Shown here: positions 23,352-41,200 of the stretch, piece by piece
How positions within the stretch are numbered: the first letter of the stretch is position 1
How the letters are laid out: every line of letters begins with the position of its first letter
From: Phytoseiulus persimilis
Lineage: Eukaryota > Arthropoda > Arachnida > Mesostigmata > Phytoseiidae
Reading direction: 5' to 3'
NCBI GenBank assembly: GCA_037576195.1
Contig: CM075102.1
Coordinates: 28,206,745-28,270,744 of the forward strand
Length of the DNA stretch: 64,000 bases
Position numbers and translations under genes: made by a program
Notes under the pieces: model-generated
Told to the model about the DNA's origin: nothing
The model's database searches: none
What the model saw: only the letters and a program-made list of their open reading frames with translations

Positions 23352-25316
23352 ATGACTGCTTTCAAACCAGTGCAGGCTGAAGCTCTCCCGAAAAAATCAA
23401 CATTTCTCAGTCAGGAAGAGCTCAACTGGAAGAAGTACGCTCTGCCTGTCACAGTGAAAGACTCAGCCTTAATCCAGCATATTGACATAGCAAGCGAAGA
23501 GCCGTTCCAGTTCGCTATTTCGTCCTCAAACCGCGTGCAAATCTACAACCCTGCGAGTCGCGACGTTACGTGCCGTCTGACGAAATTCAAGGTAGGGGTT
23601 CTTAGTTGATGCGGAGGACGATGTCATTCTCATGTAGGAATTTCATAACCTTCAAAACAACTTCAATTCCTCATACGACATCTTTCTAGTTGAACGCTTT
23701 TGGAGCAACGTTCCGCGGCGACAACAAACTCATCGCAGCTGGCAGTGACGAAGGCACGGTGCGACTCTTTGATATCAAGACAAAAGCTCTTCTGCGACAG
23801 TTCGTGGGCCACACTCGTCCAACAAGGCGGATCACCTTCGTTGACAGCGGGAAGCAGATTGTCAGCTTCTCGGATGATGCAACGGTGGCCTTATGGGACA
23901 TACCCCAACAAACTAAGGTAGAGTGAGCTAGAGGAGGCCCAATCATCGAGTTTGATGTGGGGTCGTCTGATTCGAGAGTCGGATTTACCTTCTCAAGAGT
24001 ATCTCAGCTCCGATTCTTCCCCACAGGTACTATCCGTTGAACATCATAGAGACTACGTTCGGTGCGGTCGCGCGGTCCCGGGAACGCCGAACGTGATTCT
24101 CAGCGGTAGTTACGATCATACGGCGGCCCTTGTGGATCTTCGGAACGGGCAGCCCGGTCTCGTCGTGGATCATGGGGCGCCGATCGAAGCTGTTGAAGTC
24201 TTACCATCAGGCAGTATATTCCTCACAGCTGGTGCGAACCTCATCAAAGTGTGGGACTCGGCTTCTGGCAGAAAACTCATGCAATTGTGCCAGCATCACA
24301 AAACCGTCACTTCCCTCTGTGAGTTCCTAATCTCGTACAATCAGTGTCGTGATGTGACTGGGAAGCTGGAAAGACTGGAATTTGCTTGAGGAACGAAGCT
24401 GTGAATGAATCCGAAGGCTCTTGATCAGAAGTTTGACTTGAACTTCTTCGCAGGTGTGTCGGCTTGCGGCGGCAAATTGCTTAGTGGCTCCTTAGATCGT
24501 CATGTCAAAGTTTACGATGTGATCAACTATCGAGTGGTTCACTCAGTCAGCTATCCTTCCCCGATCCTCTGCATGGCGATGTCAAAGGACTCATCAGTGT
24601 TCGTCGTTGGCTCGGAAACAGGACTGGTAACGATTCATCGTAAGAAAGAACCGAAAGTTGCGGAAGAAGAGCCGGAGAAGAGCATCAGACAGGCGGTATT
24701 CATACCCGAAGCTGATGACATTGTTTTGGACACTGCACATTTTGCAAACTCATCGAAATTACAAAATCAACTGAAACGATTCGAGTTCACGTCCGCTTTG
24801 CAAACGTCCTTCAGTCAAGCATCGAGATTCAAGAAACCCGAAGTTTTCATCGCAACCTGTGATGAAGTTGCGCGCAGACGAATGCTCGAGAATGCTCTGA
24901 GTAAGCTTAGTGAAAAATATCAAAATGCCATCCTAGACTTCATCTGTAAATACGTCACGCTGCCTAGATACGAGAGCGTAAGTCACTTATTCCTCCCTGA
25001 AATCCGTGAAGCATCTCGAGAAGTCAAGCGCATTCAATCCTCTCCTGATTTTCATCGGCGAATTTTCTAAGAACAATGAGCGATCTATTCATTACAGGCG
25101 TTGCTAGACTTGACTGAGATCTTGACCAGAGTTTTACGCAAACGTCGCGAATGGGATGACGTTCTCTGGTTGAAGCTGGAAGAGTTACAACAGCAAGTGA
25201 GCAAATTGCATTCTGCACAAAATGATTGCAAGAGACTCGTCGCGATGATTGAAACGATCAACACGAGAAACCGAGAGTCCACAAGCCACGAACCTTTGTT
25301 TCTGGACCCTATTTGA
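23352..25316 (+). CDS. UTP15: U3 snoRNP-associated protein 15 (t-UTP, WD40), 500 aa
   Basis: UTP15 is a t-UTP/UTP-A component of the small-subunit processome, needed in the nucleolus for rDNA transcription and pre-18S rRNA processing. Exons are 23,352-23,591, 23,690-23,917, 24,027-24,318, 24,454-24,977 and 25,098-25,316; all junctions are GT-AG and in phase. The N-terminus MTAFKPVQAEALPKKSTFLS and the WNNYK-like NWKKYALPV match UTP15. WD40 repeats follow, with AAGSDEGTVRLFDIK, FVGHTRPTRR, VALWDIP, HHRDYVRCG, SGSYDHTAALVDLR, IKVWDSASGRK, HHKTVTSLC and LSGSLDRHVKVYD. The C-terminal part (DLTEILTRVLRKRREWDDVL) is the helical UTP15 C-terminal domain. Length is close to the human protein (518 aa). 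It runs head to head with NASP. Confidence 0.95.
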
Positions 25317-25380
25317 GGTGACGGACACTCAACGTTGGCGAGTTGGGGTACTGTGAGTCTCAGATGGAGAATAACGAAAT

Positions 25381-25386
25381 AATAAA
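25381..25386 (+). terminator. UTP15 poly(A) signal
   Basis: AATAAA about 65 bases after the UTP15 stop, in AATAATAAAGGAAATG. Confidence 0.65.
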
Positions 25387-25389
25387 GGA

Positions 25390-30756
<5,367 letters not shown>

Positions 30757-31420
30757 GCGCCTCGCCTCCTCGTACAGGACTACACTGTTTACTCGACCCT
30801 TAGAGTGACTCCGGCCGTTTTTTTCTTTCACGAAATCCACCAGGCATATCGTCACGCTACCTGAGCCGACCAGTGAAGAGTTGAGCGACGGCTTATGCTT
30901 TTCCTACTTTGGACCGGTGGATTTCCTCCGTCGAGGACACTGTGACCGAGTCCGGGTTCTCTTTGTAAAATGTGTAATTATTGAGTTAACATTGATGCGG
31001 TGCACTTGAGGTAGGAAACAGACGCAGGATTACAAGCCGAGACTGTTATTGGCCTATCGACGTTCCAGTAAAGCTGTGGAGAGATTCACCTGAACTTCGG
31101 ATATCGATCCTGGATTATAAATCGAGCCGTTTCGCTGTTCCGTTTCCATAGCTTTCTTAGATTAGGCTCAATTGCAACGAAGTCTGCCCAAAGTCGCAAT
31201 GTATTGATTGACTATGATATGTATGCGGACTCCTGTTCACTGTTGCGCTCTTCTGGACTAATATATTCTACGTGCATATACAACACGATTGTATTGAGCG
31301 ATTTCTAGATTAGAGACTGATCGGGCGCGCTTCGTTTTATCCATGCCTCTCTTTCATCTGATCGGACTTCTATTGAACGAACAAGAAAAATCATCTTTAG
31401 ATTTTCCTCCCTCACATCAA

Positions 31421-31426
31421 AATAAA
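31421..31426 (+). terminator. Possible RAB14 poly(A) signal
   Basis: AATAAA about 665 bases after the RAB14 stop, giving a long A/T-richer 3' UTR. It is the first canonical plus-strand signal I found after the gene. Confidence 0.45.
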
Positions 31427-32243
31427 GGCAAATGCCCGTTTTGACTTTCAAGTTATGACAATGCGTTTTCCCATGACACCGGTATTACTTGATTCGAAGA
31501 AGAAGTCGTGAGTATAGTCAGAGCCGAAGACATTATTTGAATCTTCGCACCGTATCATTTTCTTCGATCGATATCGATCGGCTCGTTAAGTTTGGGAGGG
31601 ATAGGCTTGGTGGTGTTCAGAAGCCCAAAGAGTTTTATTCAAGTCTTTCAGGTCTCTTTTCTCAGGAATCCTCGCAGTGATCCATTTCCTCCAGCTGGAG
31701 AATAAATAGCGGAGCCGGTGAAGCCGATTGAACTCGGATCTACCACCACTTCATCGTTCACCGCGACCCCGGCCGTTTTGTAACACATTCTAGATCGCGT
31801 TCCTCTTTCTGACACGCCACGCTGGTTCTCCGTTCGAGGATATACCTTCAGGCTATAATGCACGGCAAACTTTGTACAGTTCACTCTTCGCTCCGATTGC
31901 TCGTCTCTGTATCCTCAAAAACAGTGGTAAGTGAACAAGTTTTCGGGTTCTCCAGGCTCAGACCGGAGTTCCTCGATCGAGTTTCGAGAGTGAGCGGAAA
32001 ACGACGGTAGGGAGAAAAGGGCTCTCCTCGCATTGTGTCCTGATCTAGTGTTGATGCTCACGAGAATCATCGTGTTCTAGGAAAATTCGAGCACGCGAGT
32101 CTCGAATGTCCTCGAGATTTGCGCCCAAAATATTCACACGCCACGGTGGGAAAACCCGCGGAACAACAGCTAAAACCAGTTATTGAACACTTCGAGAAAT
32201 GAAAGAAGGTCCCCGCCCCAAATGAGAGACAACCAAGGCTATG

Positions 32244-33618
32244 TTATTTGAGATCTCCATTGCATGCGCTCTCGTTCCGTCTCTGGTCGGTCACTTCCGT
32301 TTCCAATTGTCGCAGCATGGCTTGGAGCTTCTTCTTGATTTTCTTCTGATCATCGGCGGTGCACTCGACAACCTGGATTTGAACGTAATCGTAGGTTAGA
32401 AGAATCGAGAATTGCAGAATCGAACTTAATGCTCGTAATCGGAGTTGGGAAAGCTACGAAACGTACCTTGCTCTGGAACTTTTCATCGATTGGTCCGGTC
32501 GGGTCACTCAAGCATGAGTTCAGGTATCGCTCACACTCATGTTTACACTGCTCCGTCTGGAATCTTGTGAGGAGCTTGTCCAAAATTTCGTTGACCGCAG
32601 CGAGCGCAAACGTCTGCTGTTGCGTGCGGGGAGTCAAAACGGTGACATCAACAGTGGTGACGCGGCTCAAGAGCCGTGACCGAATCACCATCAAACTCTT
32701 CCTGTTCTGCTCCTGGGAGCTGGAAGGGAGAACGGGAGAAATGAAAAAACTCAGATTATCCTCGAATGCTCTGGGGGTGATTTGATGCTTGGGAATCAAC
32801 TCAAGGTGATGTGGATGCAGGAATACCCGGGAAGGGAATCCTAGTCAACGCGCTCAGTTGAAAAAACATCCGAGCTGAAGGAGAATAACTAGTAGCACCG
32901 GAGCGCGGAATATTGTTGCCAAACGTTGACCAGATGTTCGCGAACTATTTTTGATCCTGCAACCCACCACCCATTTCGGCTTCTAGAACGCGGTGGAACC
33001 GCTTTTAGTGGGTCAGCCGCAGTGGAAGACCTCTATGGGAAAGTTAAATCATTCCACTCCTACGCTTTTGCTCCTCTGTATCAGAGCAAAGCCATCACGG
33101 GAGTCGCTCTTGACAAGAGGGATTCTCTCATGATCCGCAAGAGAAATTCACGCGGAGTGTATAAGGCACGTAGTATCTTCTGATAAGACCGTTCCGCCCA
33201 TAATTCGCGCTGTGAAAATGAAATCTGCCGAAGAGCCGATCGCGAACCAACCTAATAACTGGAGAGTCTCTGCTCCTTGACTGAGTCGTTTAGCGCAATG
33301 AAAATTCATGGGCTTCGAGGAGCGAACACGCATGTTAGGGCCTGACACTGGATTTATCATCGGATCATTTTATGGAGCCCACTTGCTTACAGATAAGAGC
33401 GGAAGATGCACGAGGATTCATTCAAAGATTCCCGCGAGAAGTCTCAGTCCGCGGAATACGACGTCAAAACTCACCGATTGCAATTCCGGTGAATCACCGA
33501 ACCGTCGGAGGATTTCCACCAGTGAATCTTTCTCTATTTCCAGAGACTGAACGGCCTGTCGCAATAGCTCAACTCGCTTTTCGATTGCATCCAAACACTC
33601 CAGAAGTCTGCACGACAT
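32244..33618 (-). CDS. BAG2: BAG family molecular chaperone regulator 2
   Basis: BAG2 is an Hsp70 nucleotide-exchange factor and inhibits the CHIP ubiquitin ligase. Minus-strand exons are 33,475-33,618, 32,467-32,712 and 32,244-32,372; introns are GT-AG and phase 0, giving 172 aa. Exon 1 holds the N-terminal coiled coil (RLLECLDAIEKRVELLRQAV, LEIEKDSLVEILRRF). The middle exon matches the BAG2 core (RVTTVDVTVLTPRTQQQTFA, VNEILDKLLTRF) and ends with GPIDEKFQSK, equivalent to human GPVDQKFQS. The last exon continues VVECTADDQKKIKKKLQAML, the conserved BAG2 C-terminal helix. The start could instead be an in-frame Met at 33,690, adding 24 residues. The gene is slightly shorter than human BAG2 (211 aa) and tail to tail with RAB14. 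Confidence 0.9.
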
Positions 33619-33699
33619 TACGAATTGGCACGGCACCTGACGTCGGTACCGCGTATGCTCAAACACTTCAACGCCGCAAGCCGGCCGCACTGTCAGGAG

Positions 33700-36100
33700 A
33701 CCTCAACAAATCTCCGCTACACAAACAACACTTTCGAGTCCGAAATGCAAGCTAAGATGCCATTGTTGGCACACGGGACGCAATTCGGCGAGGGAAGATG
33801 TGTTGGCGGCTTGGTCAACCCTGGAGCGGGAATTTTCGGCACGCGGATCAGTCGGTGTCTCCTGCCGAGAATCTGCGAAAATATGGAGAGCTTTATCTGA
33901 AATAGTTCTCCATCTAAATATTGTCGATTAAGATTCAGTTATTCAGCCCCAGAACAAAGCGCTAAATTTCAGACACTCTGAGCAGACTGCGTGGAGTCTG
34001 CGGATCTGAATCAAGTGAGCCCTGTTCGCCGCGGAGTCCTCGCCGATTTCTCGCAAATATAGAATCCGACGTCGAGGCGATCCTTCCTCCAGTAGAGGAT
34101 GTCATGTAACCTCACAATCTTCTATGCGGTTAAACACTCGGATAAGCTTCTCTGCAAAACTCGCGAATGGACTCCCTTTGAAGATTTGAAACTCCGCGCC
34201 AAAAATCAGTGAGGGACACAGAGGGTGGCATGGGTCCTGTTTCAGGTAGGAGTGAAGACCAGACGGAGGCAGACCCCAACAAAAACGAGAGCACCTCGCA
34301 GGTGCCGCTGTGCGCTGGGTATCCCAGATTTTGATGCTCGCAGCGGGCCCTCTCTTCCATGCCTCAAGAAAATACTGACGTGATACCTCTCGCTCTGTGC
34401 TACTCCCAGATTGATAACCACATGCGTAACGCTCCGATAGCGTAGCTGCTCTCTTTTTGAGGAAAAAAACAAATCTCATCGAGTCCGTAGGTTGCTTCCG
34501 GTATCCACCCGTTGGGCGATCTCTACTTGAGAATTCGAGATTCTTCATCATATTTGAGAAGCTTCAGATGCTTGTTCTGGATGCTGTGTGCAATTTCGTT
34601 GCGACTTGAGCTCGGAGATGATAATTCGATATCATTCAGAGGTGTTTTGATGCCAATTATCCTTTCTTCATTCGCTCAATTCTCGGTGGCAGATGGTCCG
34701 ATTCTGGATTTTTTTTGAGACCGATAGCTTGAAGGATGACGCATCTTCCTCCTGCTTTCCCAATCGTTCGTGCTGGAAGGAGGAACTGTATGAGCTCGAT
34801 TGTCGGGCGAAAAAAAAGTGCTCGGATAGACCCGGCAACTCCCAAACCGAGTGGTTTGGACTAATCCAAAGACTTCTTGCCATCGTAAAATTTTCTTGGA
34901 TACGGCTCTCCTGAGGGTATGTGGGGAATTGAACCGAGAACGAGATTTCGTGAACATATCAGCAATTTTGTTAGGCCGATGCGATCGGTCACCCTTTCTC
35001 TACCTGTGGGTTGATCCTCGCCTTTTCTCCAGCGAATCCGTAGAATCTTTGCCGCATCAGTTGAAAGCTACAAGAACTCGATCGGTTGATTTGAGACGTC
35101 TCTCGGACAGTGTTTTGAAAAAGACGGGAGGAAAACATTTTCCGAGGCTCTCTAGGAAAAGGAGGGATTGACGCAGAAAGAGAGGAGAGAATGCGTCATC
35201 CTTCTTTATGAGCAAAAGGAGGAGGATTCGAGAATTCTCGACTCACGTTCAACACCGTGCACAGCTAGAAGAATCGATGCTCGGTCTTCATGAGTACTGA
35301 TGTAGCCGACGATCGTCCTGGAGGAGGGATGTTGCAGACGCTGGGTGGCCGATTTCCTTGCCAGAGACCCGTTCAACAACATGTCGCATGTTCCATGCCG
35401 ATCCGATCAATGGCTTTGGTGTTCATCAAAGGCCGAAAATCCTCGATACACCTTTACATGAGGCCAATAACCGTACACGAGGAGGAAGGTGGTCGGTAGC
35501 ATTGTGCATCCACCGTGATCAGCTTGATAAACTCATATTCTCCAAGTCCCCTGAGTAAATAAGCATCGTACCGAGGAGGAGGAGTGAGACTCAATCCCGT
35601 CCGATCAGATCTGCGTGGATCCATTCCTTCCACCATGAGTTATTCCCTTGTGTGATCTCGCGCAATGCCACTAATTTAAGTCGTGCGAATGATTTCACAG
35701 GTTCAGCATATACTTTAGGTTGAGCTGCAGACGATGCATTGGGATAGAGGTTTCAAAATAATCCTCCAGCTCTTGCGGACTAGTAAGGCAAAACGTGGCT
35801 CTTTGGATGAGGTATCGAGTAGTTCTGAGACCGCACCCGCATACTCTGTCACAACCAGCTCCAGAGTGACGTAGCGGGACACGCCGCTTGCTCTTCTCAG
35901 AGATTCTATTGCAGAATTCAGGTCCACCTTTTCTGCATTGCTCAGCAGAGAGTAGCCATTCGGATAAGAATTTGGATATTAGGAAACCCGGAAACACGTG
36001 GTTGTGTTGAGCATGCTACACCGGGATGCGCGAGGCGGAACCTAATCCGAAACTGGATGAATACTCATAGAAGAGTTTCGAGGAGTCTCTTCCGTGTGAT
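33700..36100. other. No gene recognised; possible decayed retroelement sequence
   Basis: Minus-strand frames here (such as 34,102-34,551) have vague retroelement character and lie downstream of the BEL/Pao gag remnant on the same strand, but I cannot identify pol domains. No host gene is seen. Confidence 0.3.
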
Positions 36101-37800
36101 CTGCCGCCGCCTACGACCCTGGCCGACATCGGATAAGCTTTCGATACTTGAACTTTGGCCGCAACATCTTGCGTGACTCCTCGTCTGGTATTCAACCGTG
36201 CCCGTAGAGATAGCAAGAAAGTTCAGGATGCTTCGGTTAGAAGTTCTCCGCCACGAGCGAAGCGCTACTAGACTGTCGAGAAAGTTGGTTTTCCCAGTTG
36301 TCAATGGAGTTCTAGCTGTTTGAGATGAACGGGTATCTTTCCTGCTCTCAATGAAGCTCGATTTAATCTGCTCAATGTTTTGTCAAGCTCGTTCGTGGAA
36401 GGGGAGGGACAGTCCATTACTGATCGATTTTTCCCCATTTTCAAGACTGACTGACTATGGCATGCCTCCTTGCCTTCCAGTAGAAATCATCATCGCTAGC
36501 ACCCGTGGTCGGAGTCGTCTGCTAACGAAGAATACCCATCTTGGCCTTAAGTCATATTCCGCGAGCCGCTCCTCCTGTTCAGCTCTACGTCTGCTCGATA
36601 TAGTTAGCCCTCCGTAAAATGAGGGGCGGTGTTCTTCCGTACCTCGATTCCTGAATATTGGATGTNGACGTACAAACCCTAGCCTTACCCATTCCACCAC
36701 TCTGAGTAGGACTTGAGAGCGTTCTGAAAACTGACGGTGAAATCTTACTCACTTGAAACAGTTCAGCCTCCAGAGAGTACAACAATTCTTTCACACACTC
36801 TCTCTCCCTCATCCTGCCAGGCTGCCACGCCATCGAATCTTTGCTCACGATAATACGGTGCATTCATACAATGCATTCATAGCTATTCCAGTGGGATACG
36901 GAAACAGACCTTCATGACTGTATCCAAGTGCGACGAGAGATTGAATGTTCTGGGCTACGTCCGTAACAAACTTCACGAAGTCTCCGCCATAGCTGAGATT
37001 CCTTCTGTTGCACACCTCGACCCCATTGTCAACCAACCAGTCGGCCCTCTGCCACAGCGTTGTTGTCTCTACTCAGCTCCAAACCTGCGATGCCATCGGT
37101 CACGTCCATCCCGATGGTCTCATTCCACTGAATGGAATTTATCGAATGGATCGATGTCCATGGAACTAAAAATTGTTGGAATGCTCGCTCCTCAAGCCAT
37201 ACAGCGGCGCGCGTGCCCCCGCGACGGTTCTCTCGGATGCTTCACGTGCTGGTACTTCTCGTACTCGCGTGCACGCCTTCGTCTTCATCTGTCTTGCCAC
37301 GGCCGATTCCCGTAGACGCAGGACAATCGTCGCAGCTCAACTTCAGCTCCTCTTTTGCTAGCCATATCGAGAGACGAAGCACCGCAATGCCGGCTTCAGT
37401 CCGATTGACTTTTGAAGATGACTGAGCACCGCGTGTGGCATGCCGGCGTGCGTGGATTCTTCTCTTCAACCCTGACACCTCTGTTACCAAGTCAGCCGAG
37501 GTTCGCTGAGGAGAGACACAGTTCGAATGCTCCGCAGTGACGTTCGCTTCACGAAGGCTCATTCATTTCGAACGATGCTCTCGGCTCTCCATACTCTGAC
37601 CGGAATAATACTCTAGTAGCGTTTCTGGAACGCCGGGAACTCTCAGCTCCAAGAGGAGCGACATAGCTTGCCGAAACTCTGCGGTCTACGAAGAGACCCT
37701 GGAAGATTCCGCAACAGATATCGATGCGGCTGTCACGACTAGCCGGATTCAGGAGTTGCTGTTTCATCTTCCGAGTGTCGCTCGCCGGGCATGAGCGTTG
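36100..37800 (-). mobile_element. BEL/Pao LTR retrotransposon fossil, gag region
   Basis: Minus-strand translations resemble the BEL/Pao gag domain DUF1759: a part with DGIAGLELSRDNNAVAEG, like the family's AIAGL..T..NY segment, then VAQNIQSLVALG, like its short helix I-R-A-L-E-A-L-G, then ECVKELLYSLEAELF, like its W-x-L-x-x-L-L-x-x-L-x-x-E-L-E-A end. The copy is clearly broken and old, with several disruptions, and no LTRs were recognised. Pol parts may continue toward lower coordinates but are not identified. Confidence 0.5.
36666..36666. other. Single N inside the retroelement remnant
   Basis: One undetermined base. Unlike the Ns at 10,310 and 61,312, no duplicated block starts or ends here. 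Whether it is a contig join or one ambiguous base cannot be told from sequence, but it matters for interpreting the 8.5 kb duplicate. Confidence 0.5.
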
Positions 37801-38180
37801 AAGAAGTTCTTCATGTCCTTCGGGGGCGGAGCAATATCAGAACGAGTTGGTCATACCTGCTTTAATATTTCGCTCAGATGGCAGATTCCAGAAAGTATGG
37901 GACTATGACCGCGGGGCGCGGGGAGTCGAACCGGAGCCAATACCGAAGCTCAGAGCGGAGACCGACGGAACCTCCCGATACCACCGAGTGTAACTTTCTC
38001 AGCCTAACTTCAATTTGTTCGAGTGAAATCCAGCTCGGCATTTATTTTTCCCAAACATCCAGCGCCCTCAAGAGCTAAGAAGCAAAATTCGGCTACCCGG
38101 GCTGACTGACGACAGTTCCAGTTTTCAATCAATCGTCGCGATTCGTGCCTTCTGCAAGGACGAATGCTCTTGCAGGGATC

Positions 38181-38234
38181 CAGTATATAATCTGTATTCT
38201 ATCTGTATCTATATCTGCATCTATAATCTGTATT
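38181..38234. repeat. Short AT-rich simple repeat (CTGTAT/CTATAT type)
   Basis: About 54 bases of imperfect repeats of ATCTGTAT and CTATAATCTG, unlike the balanced composition around them. Looks like ordinary microsatellite-type sequence. Confidence 0.6.
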
Positions 38235-41200
38235 CGGGGTGACGGTTAATACTGAGAATCATCCCCCAGAATTGAGAATCTTTGAGTTCTCATCTAAGGT
38301 ATTCGGGGAACTGACTCACGGAAACTCGTGGGGGTTCTTTCAGAGAAATATCCATGTGACTAGCATATGATTGTCCGGAGTCGATGGTGCTGCCTTCAGT
38401 TTCTTAATTATTTCGCGGAACTGCTTCTTCTGAACAATCAGTCGATGACGAGACATCAATCAATCAGCAGCAACCATCTCATTCGTTTGAGCCGTCGTTG
38501 TTGTTTCAAGAGAGGTCCTCGCTCGTCGCAAGGGCCAGATCGGACATCCGAGCTGGGTCTGGCTCGATCTCCGTCTGAGGAATGTCCGGACGCGTAGGGC
38601 CGGAGCATGTGTTCGGCGGCAGGATTATTTTGTAGCGCGAGCCTCAAGAGACGGTGTGGGCTTTTCTCCAGCGGGATTCTTCCGCTCATCCCAGTTGAGA
38701 TTCAGAAAACAGAATCGTAGATCTTCCCTCGGCAGAATAGGAAGCAGTGAGTCTCAGCGTCAGAATCGTTTTGCGGAAGTCGTCGGATTCATCCTCCGCC
38801 TCCATCGCCACCAAGATCTCCAGGAAGAACGGGCGATCGCGTTCATCTCCGACTTTATTCGCGGTGAACTTCTGATGAAACCGAACTCGAGTTCTTATGG
38901 TTGACACCACTTGAGGATCCTGACCAGGGGTCGTAAATACTCGGTTCACGGGTCAGGCCTCGAAGACCCGGACGCATGGACTCCAAAAAGTATGGTTGCA
39001 TCGATCCAGGGATCGATTCTCTGAGTCTGTAGTCGGGTATCGGAAATCCAGTCTACGATATCCGGGTCCGACCGGGGTTCTCCTGTCTGATTCGAAACTA
39101 TCGCTCGTCGTGTTCCGCGTTCTGTCTCGAACGCGTGGTCGTACTCCAACTTGTTGAGCGTACCGATTAACGGCGGGAGTACGGCCATTTTGGACTCGAT
39201 GGGCTCGAGTCATCGCAGTTAACGTTCTGGAAATCTTCGTCCGTCTCGAAGTTCCGGATTCCATCCCGCTTCTTTTCTACTCTGGCATCGGCCGCATCAT
39301 GCTTAGACCCTGAAGCTCGAGATCTCCGGCACAGAATCGAAGGTCGTTCTCCCTGATCCGAGTCAAAGGTTCGTTGTCTGAGGAACGTAAACGCCGCAGT
39401 AACATTTGCGATTCCCGTGAATCTTTATTCCGTCTCCCGCCCAGGCTCCCCGGGACTCTATTATGCTTCACATCAAAACCTGAAGTCTTTGAACTCATCG
39501 ATCGTACCCGGATTATTCGCGCCAAGGAAAAATTCGTGTAACAGGGTTGATGTAATCGAGAGTTGAGATGATCAAGGGTGCGCCGTGGATCATGCACCGT
39601 GGGAACTGGATCGAAGATTCTGCTTCCGTGCAGCCTTCTGAAGAAAACTCGAAAACCATGGGTGCATCAACGACAACGATCGAGAGCGGCGTGCATGCTG
39701 TTCCCACGCTGCATGGAAACCGCGCGCACCCTTCGGCTTCACGAATCGGGAAGGGACCGTCCTTCGTTTTCAATCGCAGGAATCCACCGTCGGTAGGAGA
39801 GGAGCGGGAAATTCTCCGGTGAAGCTAGTTTCTGTCAAAATGAAAAGTCGACAGCAATCCATGGTGAGGAGAATCTCGGTTCCATATGTCCAGACTCAGA
39901 TTGAAGGGACCCGTGAACGACTAACTTTGTACTCTGGGGCCTCAGCATTCAGTATGAGAGAGCTCGATCGGCATCTGTATCAGCTCCAATCGAAGCTCAT
40001 GCGACGACGACAAGGCCATGTGTTTCCCAACCATACCACGGAAAGTTCGTTCATGAGATGGTTCAGACCTGGATAATCGTCTTAATACCCAATCACATCT
40101 CCTTCTCTGGAGCCATGTCTAGAGCACCTGAGGGAGTCGTACGAATCGACCATAAACTCAAGCGAAGGGAATCCTTTTGGAAGAAGCGCTTGAAACTGAG
40201 CGACCAAATCATTGCACAGCGTCGGGCATCGTCGAGTCCATTTCATTTGAACGTTTTAAAGTGCACGGAATCTTCGACACCCCACGCTCCCACATAATCC
40301 AACTCTAGATCCCCATGGTTGAGCAGGGGTGACTTCCACGAGTTCCGAACAACAGAAACAGTCCCACACGATGTCGTGTTGTCCTCTGTTCATGTGTAGA
40401 ATATCAGGAGGTTTGACCAAGCCTTCCACTGGATTCAGATCCGCAAGACTCGCGCTCATGTGATCGTAAAATTTGATTGGGAAATCGTCGTACGGCAGAG
40501 GTGCCGAGTGGGGCCCAATTGAATTGTCATAGCGGGGCCAAATCATCTTCAGAGCTTGCTTCACCGAACCCTGTTCTATAAAATAAACCGACGTGGAGTT
40601 CCGAGTAGGGAGACAATCTTCGGTTCTCCGTCGGTCATATCGCAATTTGTATAGAGCAGAATCCTGTTATCCTGTGATCTTTGACCACAAAGCTCCGCGG
40701 ATCCGTTCCGCAGAAATCTTGAGTTCTGTGGATTTTCGGAGGCCCGGGTTTGACGCGTGCTCCGTCGCTGAACCACAAAAGCGAAAGCTGTGCTGTGACC
40801 TTGGAGCGATTGCTCGCGCTATCGTCGGACTACGTTTCGCAATCAATATAAAGAAATGTTTCCGATTAGGCGGTGGCATTCCTTGCGGGCGGTGGCAACT
40901 CCAATAGTCTCCGAGGTATTTTCGGTCGTTCCTTGTTCCTCCCGCATTCTCACCGTATTCGCCGGCGGGAGTCAGCGCGGAGAAGCACGAAACGGCATGA
41001 TTCTGAATTCCCATTGGTCAGTAGGTATCCCCATTTTCGAACGTCATCATGAGTGGATCCAAGGAGCTCTGCATCGAATACTATGCTCCCGCTGATCAGA
41101 TTGCGAGCAGGTCGACCCCTGCTTTACGCGAAGTCAACTTGGGCTGACCATCCTCCTCGGAATCTGGATGGTTGAGGGGGGTCATATATCGCCGCATTGG

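Noticed and set aside
38946-39773. Minus-strand frames faintly resembling reverse transcriptase
   Set aside because: Similarity was too weak and depended on selective alignment; not reported as an element.
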